A model generated the notes under the pieces. That model had not been told where the DNA came from, did not search any database, and worked only from the letters and a program-made list of their open reading frames with translations. From contig NZ_CP088251.1 of NCBI RefSeq assembly GCF_021117405.1, forward strand, positions 248,001-312,000: DNA of 64,000 nt, in the 5' to 3' direction. Numbering within the stretch: the first letter of the stretch is position 1; every line of letters begins with the position of its first letter. The DNA is from Frateuria edaphi (lineage in GTDB: Bacteria > Pseudomonadota > Gammaproteobacteria > Xanthomonadales > Rhodanobacteraceae). This document shows positions 8,038 to 18,400 of this stretch, one piece after another. The position numbers and the translations under genes were made by a program.

Positions 8038-11000
8038 ACGAGCACCTGCCCCCGATGCCGCCGCGCTCGGCGTCGCTGATGAACCGCCTCATCGGCGCAT
8101 CACTGGCGCAGCGTTTCCTGGTCGCGCTGCTGGCGCTGGTGCTCGTCGGCGCGGGCATCCGCGCACTGCAACGCCTGCCGGTCGATGCGTACCCGGACCT
8201 CTCGCCGCCCAGCGTCGACATCGTCACGCAATGGCCCGGGCATACCGCCGAAGAGGTCGAGCGACTGATCACCGTGCCGGTCGAGCGCGGCATGACCGGC
8301 ATCCCCAGGACCACCAGCACGCGCTCGGTCTCGCTGTACGGCCTGTCCGACGTCACCCTGAATTTCGCCAGCGGCAGCGACTACGCGCAGGACCGCCAGG
8401 AAGTCTTCAACCGCCTGGGCGACCTCGAGCTGCCCGACGGCACCGCGCCGTCGGTGTCGCCGATGTCCTCGCCTTCGGGGCTGATCTACCGCTACGTGCT
8501 GCAGAGCTCCGATCGCACGCCGACCGAACTGAAAACCTTCGAGGACTGGGTGGTCGAGCCGCAGTATCGCGCCGTGCCCGGCGTGGCGGACGATTCCGGC
8601 TTCGGCGGCGGCACCTTGCAGTATCAGGTATTGCTCGACCCGCTGAAGCTTGCCGGCGTGGGCCTGACCGCCACGCAGGTGCAGGCGGCGCTGGCGGCCA
8701 ACAACGCCAACGCCGGCGGCGGCTTCTACGCGCAGGGCGGGCAGTTCTATTACGTGCGCGGCGAAGGCCGCCTGCGCTCGCTGGAGGACATCGGCAACGT
8801 GGTGCTGGCCGTGCACGACGGCAAGCCGGTGCTGGTCAGGGACGTCGGCCGCGTGACCACCGGCATCGCACCGCGGCTGGGCGAGTTCGGCTACGAGAAC
8901 CAGGACGACGCGGTCGAGGGCGTGATCTCCCTGCGCACCGGCGAGAAGACCCAGGACGTGCTCGAGCGCGTCGAGGCGAAGACGAAGGAACTCAACGAAC
9001 GCATCCTGCCGCCGGACATCAAGGTCCATGCCTTCTACGACCGCAGCGACCTGGTCGCGCTGACCGTGCAGATCGTGCGCGAGAACCTCGTGCGCGGCAT
9101 GCTGCTGGTGGTCGTGGTGCTGATCTTCTTCCTCTACGACGTGCGCGCCGGCCTGATCGTCGCCACCACCATCCCGCTGGCGCTGCTGTTCGCCTTCGCC
9201 TGCCTGGACCTGCAGGGCGCCTCGGCCAACCTGCTGTCGATCGGCGCGGTGGACTTCGGCATCCTGGTCGACGCGGCGGTGGTGATGGTGGAGAACATCT
9301 ACCGCCAGATCGCCGACCGCGAGGGCGGCGACTTCGATGTCATCGAGGTCATCCGCGACGCCGCCGCCGAGGTGGACCGCCCGCTGTTCTACGCGGTGGC
9401 GGTGATCGTGGTCAGCTTCCTGCCGATCTACGTGCTGTCCGGTCCCTCCGGCACGCTCTTCAAGCCGATGGCCGACACCATGGTGTTCGCCCTGGCCGGC
9501 TCGCTGATCGTCACGCTGACGCTGCTGCCGGTGTTGTGCTCGTGGTTCATGCGCAAGGGCGTGCGCGAGCGGCGCAACGCGATCTTCGAGGCGATCAAAC
9601 GCTCCTACGCGAAAGGCCTGGACGTCTGTCTCGCGCACGCGCGCGGCACCATCATCGCTTCGGTGCTTCTGCTGGGCGCCTCGCTGTTGCTGATTCCCGC
9701 GATCGGCGCGGAGTTCATGCCGCACCTGGACGAAGGCGCGCTGTGGGTGCGCGCGACCATGCCCTACACCATCTCGTTCGACGAGTCGGCCAAGATCACG
9801 CCGCAGATCCGCGACATCCTGCACTCGTTCCCCGAGGTCACCACGGTGGCCTCCGAGCTCGGACGCCCGGATGACGGCACCGACGCCACCGGCTTCTTCA
9901 ACGTCGAGTTCTACGTGGCGCTCAAGCCGTACGACCAATGGCACGGCGCCTACCGCACCAAGGCCGAACTGACGGCGGCGATCAACAAGAAGCTGGCCGC
10001 TTTCCCCGGCATCATCTTCAACTACACCCAGCCGGCCGAGGATGCGGTCGACGAGGCCGAGACGGGCCTCAAGAGCGCGCTGGCGGTGAAGGTGTTCGGC
10101 CCGGACCTCGGCACGCTGGAAACCAAGGGCAAGGCGATCAAGCACGTGCTCGAGCATGTCCGCGGGATCCATGACGTGACGCTGGTGCAGGAGCTCGGCC
10201 AACCGTCGCTGAGCATCGTCGTCGACCGCGCCGCGATCGCCCGCTACGGGCTCAACGTGGACGACATCAACGGGCTGATCCAGACCGCCATCGGCGGCGA
10301 CGTCGCCACGCAGGTGATCCAGGGCGAGAAGCAGTTCGACCTGGTCGTGCGGCTGGACAAGCCCTACCGCGACGGTCCCGAGGCGATCGGCAACATCCTG
10401 GTCGCCACGCCAGGCGGACAGCAGATCCCGCTCAGGACGCTGGCGCACATCCAGGTGACCGACGGCGCCGCCTTCATCTACCGCGAGAACGACTCGCGCT
10501 ACATCGGCGTCCAGTTCTCGGTGGAAGGCCGCGATCTGGCCGGTGCGGTGGAGGACACCATCGCCCAGGTGAACAGGCAGGTCAAGCTGCCGCAGGGCTA
10601 CCGCGCCGACTGGGGCGGCGAGTATTCGGAGTACACCGCCTCGCGCGCGCAGCTCAACGTGATCGTGCCGCTGACCCTGGCGCTGATCTTCCTGCTGCTG
10701 TTCACCCTTTATGGCAACTTCAAGTTCCCGCTCATCACCGTGGCCGGCGTGCTCCTGTCGGCACCGGTCGGCGGACTGCTGGCGCTGTGGCTGACCGGGA
10801 CGCCGTTCTCGGTGTCCTCGGGGATCGGCTTCCTCGCACTGTTCGGCGTCTCGGTGCAGACCGCGGTGGTGTACATCTCCTACGTCAACGAGCTGCGGCG
10901 CAACGGCACGCCGCTGGCGGAGGCGGTCCGCGAAGGCGCGATCCTGCGCCTGCGCCCGATCATGATGACCGCGCTGGTCGCCGCGCTCGGCCTCCTGCCG

Positions 11001-11153
11001 GCGGCGCTCGCCACCGGCGTGGGCACCGACACGCAGCGGCCGTTCGCGCTGGTGATCGTCAGCGGCCTGTTCACGCGCCTGCTGATCAGCGTGTTCCTGA
11101 TGCCGGCGCTGTACGCGGTGGTGGCGCGGCCGCAGGATCGGCTGGAGGTGTAG
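8034..11153 (+). CDS. Heavy-metal efflux RND pump, CzcA-type
   Basis: 1039 residues from ATG 8034, which overlaps the adaptor stop (ATGA). It is a proton-driven inner-membrane exporter with 12 membrane helices and two large periplasmic loops. The fourth helix reads DFGILVDAAVVMVEN, with D407, D413 and E420 spaced exactly as the D/D/E proton-relay residues of CzcA (402, 408, 415 in Cupriavidus). This points to divalent ions (Co/Zn/Cd/Ni class) and not to the monovalent Cu/Ag CusA class, which lacks the first Asp. The N-terminus (LPVDAYPDLSPPSVDIVTQWPG) and the TGxxPFSVSSGIGFLALFGVS segment are typical of the heavy-metal RND family. It is the third gene of the channel-adaptor-pump operon. Confidence 0.94.
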   Translation: MNEHLPPMPPRSASLMNRLIGASLAQRFLVALLALVLVGAGIRALQRLPVDAYPDLSPPSVDIVTQWPGHTAEEVERLITVPVERGMTGIPRTTSTRSVSLYGLSDVTLNFASGSDYAQDRQEVFNRLGDLELPDGTAPSVSPMSSPSGLIYRYVLQSSDRTPTELKTFEDWVVEPQYRAVPGVADDSGFGGGTLQYQVLLDPLKLAGVGLTATQVQAALAANNANAGGGFYAQGGQFYYVRGEGRLRSLEDIGNVVLAVHDGKPVLVRDVGRVTTGIAPRLGEFGYENQDDAVEGVISLRTGEKTQDVLERVEAKTKELNERILPPDIKVHAFYDRSDLVALTVQIVRENLVRGMLLVVVVLIFFLYDVRAGLIVATTIPLALLFAFACLDLQGASANLLSIGAVDFGILVDAAVVMVENIYRQIADREGGDFDVIEVIRDAAAEVDRPLFYAVAVIVVSFLPIYVLSGPSGTLFKPMADTMVFALAGSLIVTLTLLPVLCSWFMRKGVRERRNAIFEAIKRSYAKGLDVCLAHARGTIIASVLLLGASLLLIPAIGAEFMPHLDEGALWVRATMPYTISFDESAKITPQIRDILHSFPEVTTVASELGRPDDGTDATGFFNVEFYVALKPYDQWHGAYRTKAELTAAINKKLAAFPGIIFNYTQPAEDAVDEAETGLKSALAVKVFGPDLGTLETKGKAIKHVLEHVRGIHDVTLVQELGQPSLSIVVDRAAIARYGLNVDDINGLIQTAIGGDVATQVIQGEKQFDLVVRLDKPYRDGPEAIGNILVATPGGQQIPLRTLAHIQVTDGAAFIYRENDSRYIGVQFSVEGRDLAGAVEDTIAQVNRQVKLPQGYRADWGGEYSEYTASRAQLNVIVPLTLALIFLLLFTLYGNFKFPLITVAGVLLSAPVGGLLALWLTGTPFSVSSGIGFLALFGVSVQTAVVYISYVNELRRNGTPLAEAVREGAILRLRPIMMTALVAALGLLPAALATGVGTDTQRPFALVIVSGLFTRLLISVFLMPALYAVVARPQDRLEV

Positions 11154-11197
11154 CGGGTCTCGCTACACTTCCGGTCCGGCCGTTCACGGGAAGACAC

Positions 11198-11911
11198 ATG
11201 CAGCGCGACAAGCCACGGCACAGGGTTCCCAGGCTGTCGGGCACGCGATGCCTGGCCGTCCTGTTGCTCGGCATGCTGATGCCGGCCGCCACCCTGGCAG
11301 GCGACTGGCCGGACACGCCACTCGCGCGAACCGAGGCGTTGGCGTTGTTGCAGACGCTCAACGCGGACCTGCTCAGCCATCCGAGCGCCACCCTCACGCT
11401 GGAACGCTGGTGCGGCGCGCACCGGTTGGCGGCCGCGCCGACGGTGATTGCCCGGCGCGACCGCAAGGCGGACAGGCCGCTGCCCGAGGACCTGCGGCGC
11501 GCACTCGGTATCGGTGCGGGCACGCCGGTGCGCTACCGTCGCGTGCAGCTCGCCTGCGGCGGCCGCGTGCTGTCCGAGGCGGACAACTGGTACCTGCCAG
11601 GTCGCCTCACCGCCGCGATGAACCATGCGCTCGAACACGGCGACACACCGTTTGGCAAGGTGGTCGCGCCGTTGCACTTCCGCCGCCACACGCTTTCCGC
11701 GCAACTGCTGTGGTCGCCGCTGCCGCAGGGCTGGGAGATGCACGGCCTTCCGGCGGCCACCGAACAGCCGCTTGCCCTGCCGCACCACCTCCTGCAACAC
11801 CGCGCCCTGCTGGAGGATGCGCAAGGCCGCCCGTTCAGTGCGCTGGTGGAGACCTATACCGAACAGGTGCTCGCCTTCCCGCCGCCCGCGGCGAGACAGG
11901 ACGCCGACTGA
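11198..11911 (+). CDS. Secreted protein, possible chorismate-lyase-like (UbiC) fold
   Basis: 237 residues from ATG 11198, with GGGAAG at 11189-11194. A longer upstream frame overlaps the RND pump and is rejected. The signal peptide ends near TLAGDW. The mature part contains GIGAGTPVRYRRVQLACGG followed by VLSEADNWYLP, HALEHGDTPFG and VVAPLHFRRHT. The order (R-x-V-x-L strand, an A.NWYLP segment, then TPFG and an arginine-containing strand) is reminiscent of chorismate pyruvate-lyase/UTRA folds. Catalytic equivalence is unproven, and a signal peptide would be odd for UbiC. It lies between the RND operon and recC. Function unknown; the fold suggestion is only inference. Confidence 0.6.
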   Translation: MQRDKPRHRVPRLSGTRCLAVLLLGMLMPAATLAGDWPDTPLARTEALALLQTLNADLLSHPSATLTLERWCGAHRLAAAPTVIARRDRKADRPLPEDLRRALGIGAGTPVRYRRVQLACGGRVLSEADNWYLPGRLTAAMNHALEHGDTPFGKVVAPLHFRRHTLSAQLLWSPLPQGWEMHGLPAATEQPLALPHHLLQHRALLEDAQGRPFSALVETYTEQVLAFPPPAARQDAD

Positions 11912-11968
11912 GCATTCAGGCCGTCGCGGGTCGCAGGGCATGCGACCTTGGGCGGCTATCATCGGCGC

Positions 11969-14900
11969 ATGGCAGCACTTCCCCTCGACGACCTCACCCG
12001 TGGCCTGGCCGTGATCCGTGCCAGCCGCCTGGAAGCGCTGCTCGATCCGCTGGTGCAGTTGCTCGACGCGGTGCCGCCGGCCAACGTGCTGGCGCCGCAG
12101 ACGGTGATCGCGGCGCATCCTGGCATGCGCCAGTGGCTCTCCGCGGCGCTGGCCCGCGCCCGCGGGCCGGGTGGGATCGTGGCCAACCTCGACATCCGCC
12201 TGCCCAGCGCGTGGCTGGACGACCTGGCGCGCATGCTGCTGGGCGAATCGGCCGTGGCCCTCGCGCCGTATCGCCGCGAGCGGCTGCGCTGGCGCATCCA
12301 CGCCATGCTGGACGCGATCGACGATGCGCAGCTGCGCGGCTACCTCGCCGGCGGCGATCCGGCGCGCCGCCGCTACCAGCTCGCCGACCGCCTCGCCCGG
12401 CTCTACTCGCAATACCTGGTCTACCGGCCGGACTGGCTGCGTGCCTGGCAGGCCGGCCGCGACGACGTGCCCGAGCGCAGCTTCCTCGCGCCACTGTGGC
12501 GCGCGTTGCGCCGGGCGATCGACAAGCCGCACCGCGCCGAAGTGCTGGGCGAACTGCTGCAGAAGCTGCAGCGCGACGCGCCCGCCAGCCTGCCGCGCGA
12601 ACCGCTGCACGTGTTCGGCATCAGCCACCTCGCGCCGGCGGAACTGGCCGTGCTCGCCGCGGTGGCACGGCACCGGCTGGTGGTGCTCTACGTGCCCGAT
12701 CCCTGCCGCGAGTATTGGGCCGGCCTGCGCGGCGAACGCGCGCAGCTGCGCGAGCTCGCCCGCCGCCTGGACGAGGGCGAACGCGAGGAGGGCTGGTTCC
12801 TCGAGCGCATGGGCCACCCGCTGCTCGCCGACTGGGGACGCCTGGGCCAGCACTTCATGCTGGCCCTCTCGGGCCAGGCCGAGATCCGCCTGGACGTGCG
12901 CCACTGGCAGGACGAGGACGCGCACGCGCCAGCCCGGCTCTCGCTGCTGCACCGCCTGCAGGAAAGCATCCGCCGCCTGGACCCCGCGCTGCTGCAGCCG
13001 GGGCATGGCGATGCGATGCACGACCGCTCGCTGCGCGTGCACCTGTGCCACACCCGCCTGCGCGAACTGGAAGTGCTGCGCGACGTGCTGCTCGACGCCC
13101 TGGCCCGCGACCCCACGTTGCAGCCGGCCGACATCGTGGTGATGGCGCCCGACATCGGCGCGTACGTGCCGCTGCTGCCGGCGGTGTTCGGCGAACCCGG
13201 CCGCGCGCACGGGCCGCTGCCCTACCACCTGGCCGACGTCGCGGTGGCGCGCGTGCATCCGCTTCTCGCCGCGTTCGATCGCCTGCTCGACACGCCGCAG
13301 TCGCGCCTCACCGCGCCGCAGGTGCTGGACTTCCTGCAGACGCCGCCGATCGCCGCCGCGCTCGGCCTGGACGAAAGCGCGGTGGACCTGCTCGGCCAGT
13401 GGCTGGGCGAGGCGCGCGTGGCCTGGGGCCTGGACGGCGACTGGCGCGAGGCCTTCGGCGTGCCCGGCATCGAGGAATACACCTTCGCCTGGGGCATGGA
13501 CCGCCTGCTGGCCGGCTACGTGATGGGCGAGGACGCGATCGCGGCCTTGCCCGATGGCGAGCTGTCGCCGGTCGCCGGCGCGCACGGTCCGCAAGCGGCT
13601 GCGCTCGGCGCGCTTGACCGCCTGCTGCAGGAATTGGCCGCACTGCATCGCGATGCCGCCCAGCCTCGCAGCGCCTCGGCGTGGGCCACGCGGCTGGAGT
13701 CGCTGCTCGACGGGCTGTTCCGGGTCGACGCGGGCGACCATGCCGGCCATGAGGCGATGGGCCTGCTGCGCCGCATGATCCGCGCGACCGTCGCGGAAAC
13801 CGAAGACAGCGGCCTGGACCCGGAGCTGGACTTCACCGTGATGCGCGAGGTGCTGCGCGAACGGCTCGCGGCCACGCCCGAGCGCCAACGCTTCCTGCTC
13901 GGCGGCATCACCTTCTGCGGCATGGTGCCCCAGCGTGCGATCCCGTTCCGCGTGATCGCCGTGGTCGGCCTGAACGACGGCGAGTTCCCGCGCAGCGCCA
14001 GCGACGCCGGCCTGGACCTCATGCTGCGCCATCCGCGGCTGGGCGATCGCGACGTGCGCAGCGACGACCGCTACCTGTTCCTGGAAACGGTGATGGCCGC
14101 GCGCGATGCGCTGCACCTGTCCTACCTGGGCGAGGGCGTGCGCGACGGCAAGCCGCGCAATCCGGCCGCGCCGCTGGCCGAACTGCTCGCCCTGCTCGAC
14201 GCGCAGGCGGGGCTGGCCGACGTGCCTACCGACGCCGACGACAAGGCGCGCGCCGAGGACCCTGCCGCGCCGGTGCGCCGTCCCTGGCGCGTGCGCCATC
14301 CGCTGCAGCCGTTCGACGCGCGCTATTTCGACGGCAGCGATCCGCGGCTGTTTTCCTACCAGTCCGCGTTCGCCGCGATGGTGCCGGGCGACCGACGCGC
14401 CGGCTTCCTGGTCGGCACTGACACGCTCGACGTGCTGCCGCTGGAAGCACCGGTCCCGCTGCGCGAGCTGCTGGCCTGGTACCGCGATCCGGCCCGGCAA
14501 CTGCTGCGCGGGCGTCTGGACGTCCGCCTGGATGCGCTGGACGAGGACCGCCTGCGCGAGAGCGAGCCGCTGGAACCAAAGTTCGAGGCACTGGACCGGG
14601 TCGGCCGGCGCCTGCTGCTCGATGCGCTGGAGGCCGGGCTGGTGCTGCCGGCCGAACCGCCCGAATGGCTGCGCCTGACCGGCTTGCTGCCGCCGGGTCG
14701 CAGCGGGATCGCCGCGTGGACCACCGAACGCGAGCGCGCGCAGGCGCTGCTGGAAGTGGCCCGCCAGCATCCGCTGTTTGCCGACGGCCTGCCGCCCCAC
14801 CTGCCTGTCGCGCTTGAGCTGGACGTCGGCGGCGCGCGCGTCGAGGGCGAGCTCGGGCGCGTCCACCAGCACGCGGGCACGCGCTGGGTGTTCGAGCTCT

Positions 14901-15409
14901 TCGTCGGCCGGAAGGAGGGCGAGCTGGGTTTCCGCGAGCGCCTGCCGCTGTTCATCGAATGGGCACTGCTGCGCCTGGTCACGCCGGCCGACACGCCGGT
15001 GCGCCTGTGCCTGCTCGCCGAGGGCGAACATCCCTGGCAGGAACACATCAACGCGTGGGACGCGGCGCTGGTCGGTGCCTCGCCCGACGAACAGGGCACG
15101 CTGCGCGCGGATCTGGAATCGCGTCTGGCTGTGTTGCTCGACCTGTGGCGCGAGGCCCAGCGCCAGCCCGCGCGCTACTTCCCGCGCACCAGCTGGGCCG
15201 TGGCGCAGTGCCTGAGTGGCGACAAGCCGCCGAACTTCACCTCCTGGCTGGGCAACGACCGCAGCCACGGCGAGTGCGACTACGCGCCGGGCTACGCGCG
15301 CCTGCTCGCCGGCGACGTGCGCTTCGAACCCGGCCAGCCCGAATACGTGGCGCTGCTGGATACCGCCGCGCGGCTGTCGCGGCTGATCGAACTGGGCGTG
15401 CCCGCATGA
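11969..15409 (+). CDS. recC: Exodeoxyribonuclease V subunit gamma
   Basis: 1146 residues from ATG 11969. RecC has inactive helicase and nuclease folds, splits the duplex and recognises Chi within the RecBCD repair and recombination enzyme. The N-terminal part shows LAPQTVIAAHPGMRQWLSAAL and IRLPSAWLDD. The middle has HVFGISHLAPAELAVL, and further on LVGTDTLDVLPLEAPVPLREL and ARYFPRTSWAVAQ are typical of the family. A TATCAT -10-like hexamer at 11957-11962 lies only seven bases before the ATG, so the transcript could be leaderless or nearly so. Its stop overlaps the recB ATG (ATGA), implying translational coupling. The very long antisense open frame opposite is a composition artefact. Confidence 0.93.
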   Translation: MAALPLDDLTRGLAVIRASRLEALLDPLVQLLDAVPPANVLAPQTVIAAHPGMRQWLSAALARARGPGGIVANLDIRLPSAWLDDLARMLLGESAVALAPYRRERLRWRIHAMLDAIDDAQLRGYLAGGDPARRRYQLADRLARLYSQYLVYRPDWLRAWQAGRDDVPERSFLAPLWRALRRAIDKPHRAEVLGELLQKLQRDAPASLPREPLHVFGISHLAPAELAVLAAVARHRLVVLYVPDPCREYWAGLRGERAQLRELARRLDEGEREEGWFLERMGHPLLADWGRLGQHFMLALSGQAEIRLDVRHWQDEDAHAPARLSLLHRLQESIRRLDPALLQPGHGDAMHDRSLRVHLCHTRLRELEVLRDVLLDALARDPTLQPADIVVMAPDIGAYVPLLPAVFGEPGRAHGPLPYHLADVAVARVHPLLAAFDRLLDTPQSRLTAPQVLDFLQTPPIAAALGLDESAVDLLGQWLGEARVAWGLDGDWREAFGVPGIEEYTFAWGMDRLLAGYVMGEDAIAALPDGELSPVAGAHGPQAAALGALDRLLQELAALHRDAAQPRSASAWATRLESLLDGLFRVDAGDHAGHEAMGLLRRMIRATVAETEDSGLDPELDFTVMREVLRERLAATPERQRFLLGGITFCGMVPQRAIPFRVIAVVGLNDGEFPRSASDAGLDLMLRHPRLGDRDVRSDDRYLFLETVMAARDALHLSYLGEGVRDGKPRNPAAPLAELLALLDAQAGLADVPTDADDKARAEDPAAPVRRPWRVRHPLQPFDARYFDGSDPRLFSYQSAFAAMVPGDRRAGFLVGTDTLDVLPLEAPVPLRELLAWYRDPARQLLRGRLDVRLDALDEDRLRESEPLEPKFEALDRVGRRLLLDALEAGLVLPAEPPEWLRLTGLLPPGRSGIAAWTTERERAQALLEVARQHPLFADGLPPHLPVALELDVGGARVEGELGRVHQHAGTRWVFELFVGRKEGELGFRERLPLFIEWALLRLVTPADTPVRLCLLAEGEHPWQEHINAWDAALVGASPDEQGTLRADLESRLAVLLDLWREAQRQPARYFPRTSWAVAQCLSGDKPPNFTSWLGNDRSHGECDYAPGYARLLAGDVRFEPGQPEYVALLDTAARLSRLIELGVPA

Positions 15410-18400
15410 GCGCGCCGCTGCGCGTGCATGACTGGCGCGAGCTGCCGTTGGCGCACGCGCCGCGGCAGGGTGGCCGCTGCCTGATCGAGGCGAGCGCGGG
15501 CACCGGCAAGACCTGGACCATCGCGGTGCTGTACCTGCGGCTGCTGCTGGAGCAGTCGCTGAGCCCGCGCCAGATCGTGGTGACCACCTTTACCGACGCG
15601 GCAGCCCAGGAGTTGCGCGAACGCCTGCGCGCGAAGCTGCGCGCCGCGGAGCGGCTGGCGCAGTCGCCCGGCGCGCCGGCCGATGGCGCGGACGCGGCGT
15701 GGCTGCAGGCGCGCTGGGCCGACGATCCGTCGCGCGCCGCCGCCGACGCCTTGCGCCTGCGGCTGGCGCAGGCCGACCTCGATCTCGCGCCGGTCGGCAC
15801 GCTGCACGGGCTGTGCCGGCGCATCCTCACCGACTTCCCGTTCGAATGCGGCAGCGCCTTCCGGCTGGGCGAGCTGGTGCCCGGCCGCGCGCTGGACGAC
15901 GAACTGATCGACGACCTGTGGCGGCGGCTCGGCCAGTCCGCCGGCGAACTCGCGCCGGGTGACCTCGCCTGGTGGCGGCAGGGTTTGGACAAGCTGCGCC
16001 GCACGCTGCGCGCGGTGATGCGGCCCGGCGTGCGCGTGCGAGTCGAAGCCGGCGGCGAGACCGCCGAACTGATGCAGCCGGAGCAGGCGCAGGCGATCCG
16101 CGACTTCATCGGTGACGGCACGCCGTTCAAGCGAAGCAACAGCGCGCTGCTGACCGCGCTGCGCAAGCTCGCCGAGTACCTCGAGGCTGGCGACCACTCG
16201 ACTCCCTTGCCGGATCTGTCCGATGCACTCGGCAAGCCGCTGGACACGCAACTCAAGCCGGCCTTCGTGGAGGCGGCGCAAGGAAGCGAGGTGCTCGCCT
16301 TCGCCCGGCGTGCCGCCGCCGTGCTCGCCGATCCGGACCTGCCCGCGCGCAGCGCCGCTCTTGCCCACTATCGCGAAGACCTGCTCGCGCGCCGCGACGC
16401 ACACCTGCGCGAGCGCGGCCAGCTCACCTTCGACGAGCTGATCGCCCAGGTACACCATGCGCTGGCCACCCGCGGCGGCGTGCTCGCCGACCGGTTGTTC
16501 CGCGAATGGCCGGTGGCGCTGGTGGACGAATTCCAGGACACCGACCAGCAGCAGTACGCGATCCTCGACCGCATCTACCGCGACGACGAAGGCGCCACGC
16601 GCGGGCGGCTGGTGATGATCGGCGACCCGAAGCAGGCGATCTACCGCTTCCGCGGCGGCGACATCCATGCCTACCTGTCCGCCCGCCAGGACGTCGACGC
16701 CGAGCTGCGCCTGGACCGCAACTTCCGCTCTTCCGGAGCCTTGGTCGAAGGCTTCAACGAGCTGTATGCACTGGCCGGGCCCGCGCTTTCGCAACGCGCC
16801 GAGGACGCCATTGCCTACGAGCCGGTCAGCGCGGGACGCCCGGCACGCGTGCTGCGCCATCGTGGCGAGGTGGTTGCGCACCCGCTCGCGCTGCACCTGT
16901 GCGCCGAGCTGCCGGTCAACAAGGACGCGCGCATCGCCTTCGCCCTGGATGCCTGCGCCAACCACGTCGCGCAACTGCTCGCGGACGACTGGCAGATCGA
17001 CGACAAGCCGCTGCGGCCGGGCGACATCGCGGTGCTGCTGCCGACCAACGATCACGTTGCCAGCCTGCGAGAGCGCCTTCGCGAGCGGCACGTGCCGTGC
17101 GTCGGTGCGGGACGCAGCAGCGTGTTCGCCACGGCGCTGGCGCGCGAGCTGCAGGTCGTGCTCTACGCGGTCGACCAGCCGGGCGACGAGGGCGCGTTGC
17201 GCGCGGCGCTGGCCACGCGCCTGCTCGGCGTCGGGCTGGCGGAACTGGCCGCGCTGCGCGACCGGCCCGACGACTGGGCGCGCCACGAACAACGCTTTGC
17301 GCTTTGGCACCGGCAGTGGCGCGAAGAAGGCGTGCTGGCGGTGGTGCAGTCGCTGCTCCACCACGCCGCACCGGCCCTGCTGGCCACGCCCGCGGGCGAG
17401 CGCGCGCTGACCGACCTTCGCCACCTGGGCGAACTCCTGCAGCAGGCCGAGGACGAACATCCCGGCCGCGAGCAGCTGCTCGCGTGGCTGGCCCAGCAAC
17501 GCGGCGGCGAGGGCGCGGCAAGCGACGACGCGGCGGAGGAGCAGCAGCTGCGCATCGAATCCGACGCACGCCGTGTGCGCCTGATGACGCTGCACGCCAG
17601 CAAGGGCCTGGAGTTCCCGCTGGTGCTGCTACCGCTGATGTGGGCGCAGGAGGGCCGCGAAGAAAAATTGCCGCTGCGCTACGACCCCGCTACCGGCGGG
17701 CGCGAGCTGGTGCTCGGCGGCCCCGGCCACGCCGATGCCTGTGGCGAAGTGGCGGCGGAGGACCAGGACGAACGCTTCCGCGTGTTCTACGTGGCGCTGA
17801 CCCGCGCCGAGCTCGCCTGCCACGTGTACGTGCTGAACCCGGAGCGCCCGACCAATGGCAGCGTGAAGCGCCCGCCGGCCGACCCGGCGCGCTCCGCGCT
17901 GGACGCCACCGTCGAGCGCCTGCTCGCCGCGAACGTGGCCGCAGCGGCGCAGCACATGGCCTGGCTGGCCGATGATTGGCCCTGGCCCTATCCGGCGATC
18001 CCCGCCGCCGTTCCGGCGGCGACGCACGCGCGCCAGGCTCTCGCGCCGCCGCCGCCGCGCCCGATGCAGCAGTTGCACAGCTTCTCCACGCTGGCCCGGG
18101 TCGAAGCCGTCGGTGCCCTCGAAGAGCAGTCGGCGAGCGACGAGGCGGCCGCCACGGAGGCGCCGGACCTGACCGACGAAGCTGGCGCGGACATGCTGCC
18201 GGCGCCTGCGCCCGGCGAACCGGCATTGCTCGCGCTGGCACCCTGGCGCGGCGCCGAATTCGGCAACGCGATGCACGCGGTATTCGAGCACCGCGAGGTC
18301 GGCGTGCCGGTGATTCAGCAGCACGCACTGGTCGCGCGGTGCCTGCACGAAGCCGGCGTGAGACGCGGCGAGGAACCGGCCGAGGTGCTAGTGCGCCGGT

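Noticed and set aside
8100-10448. 782-codon minus-strand frame opposite the CzcA-type pump
   Set aside because: It shows His/Asp/Arg/Gln-rich artefact composition and no ribosome site, and the opposite strand encodes a well-conserved transporter.
10880-15268. 1462-codon open frame on the minus strand opposite recC
   Set aside because: It is antisense to an intact recC with all family features; composition is Arg/Gln/Ala-rich and no domain is recognisable.
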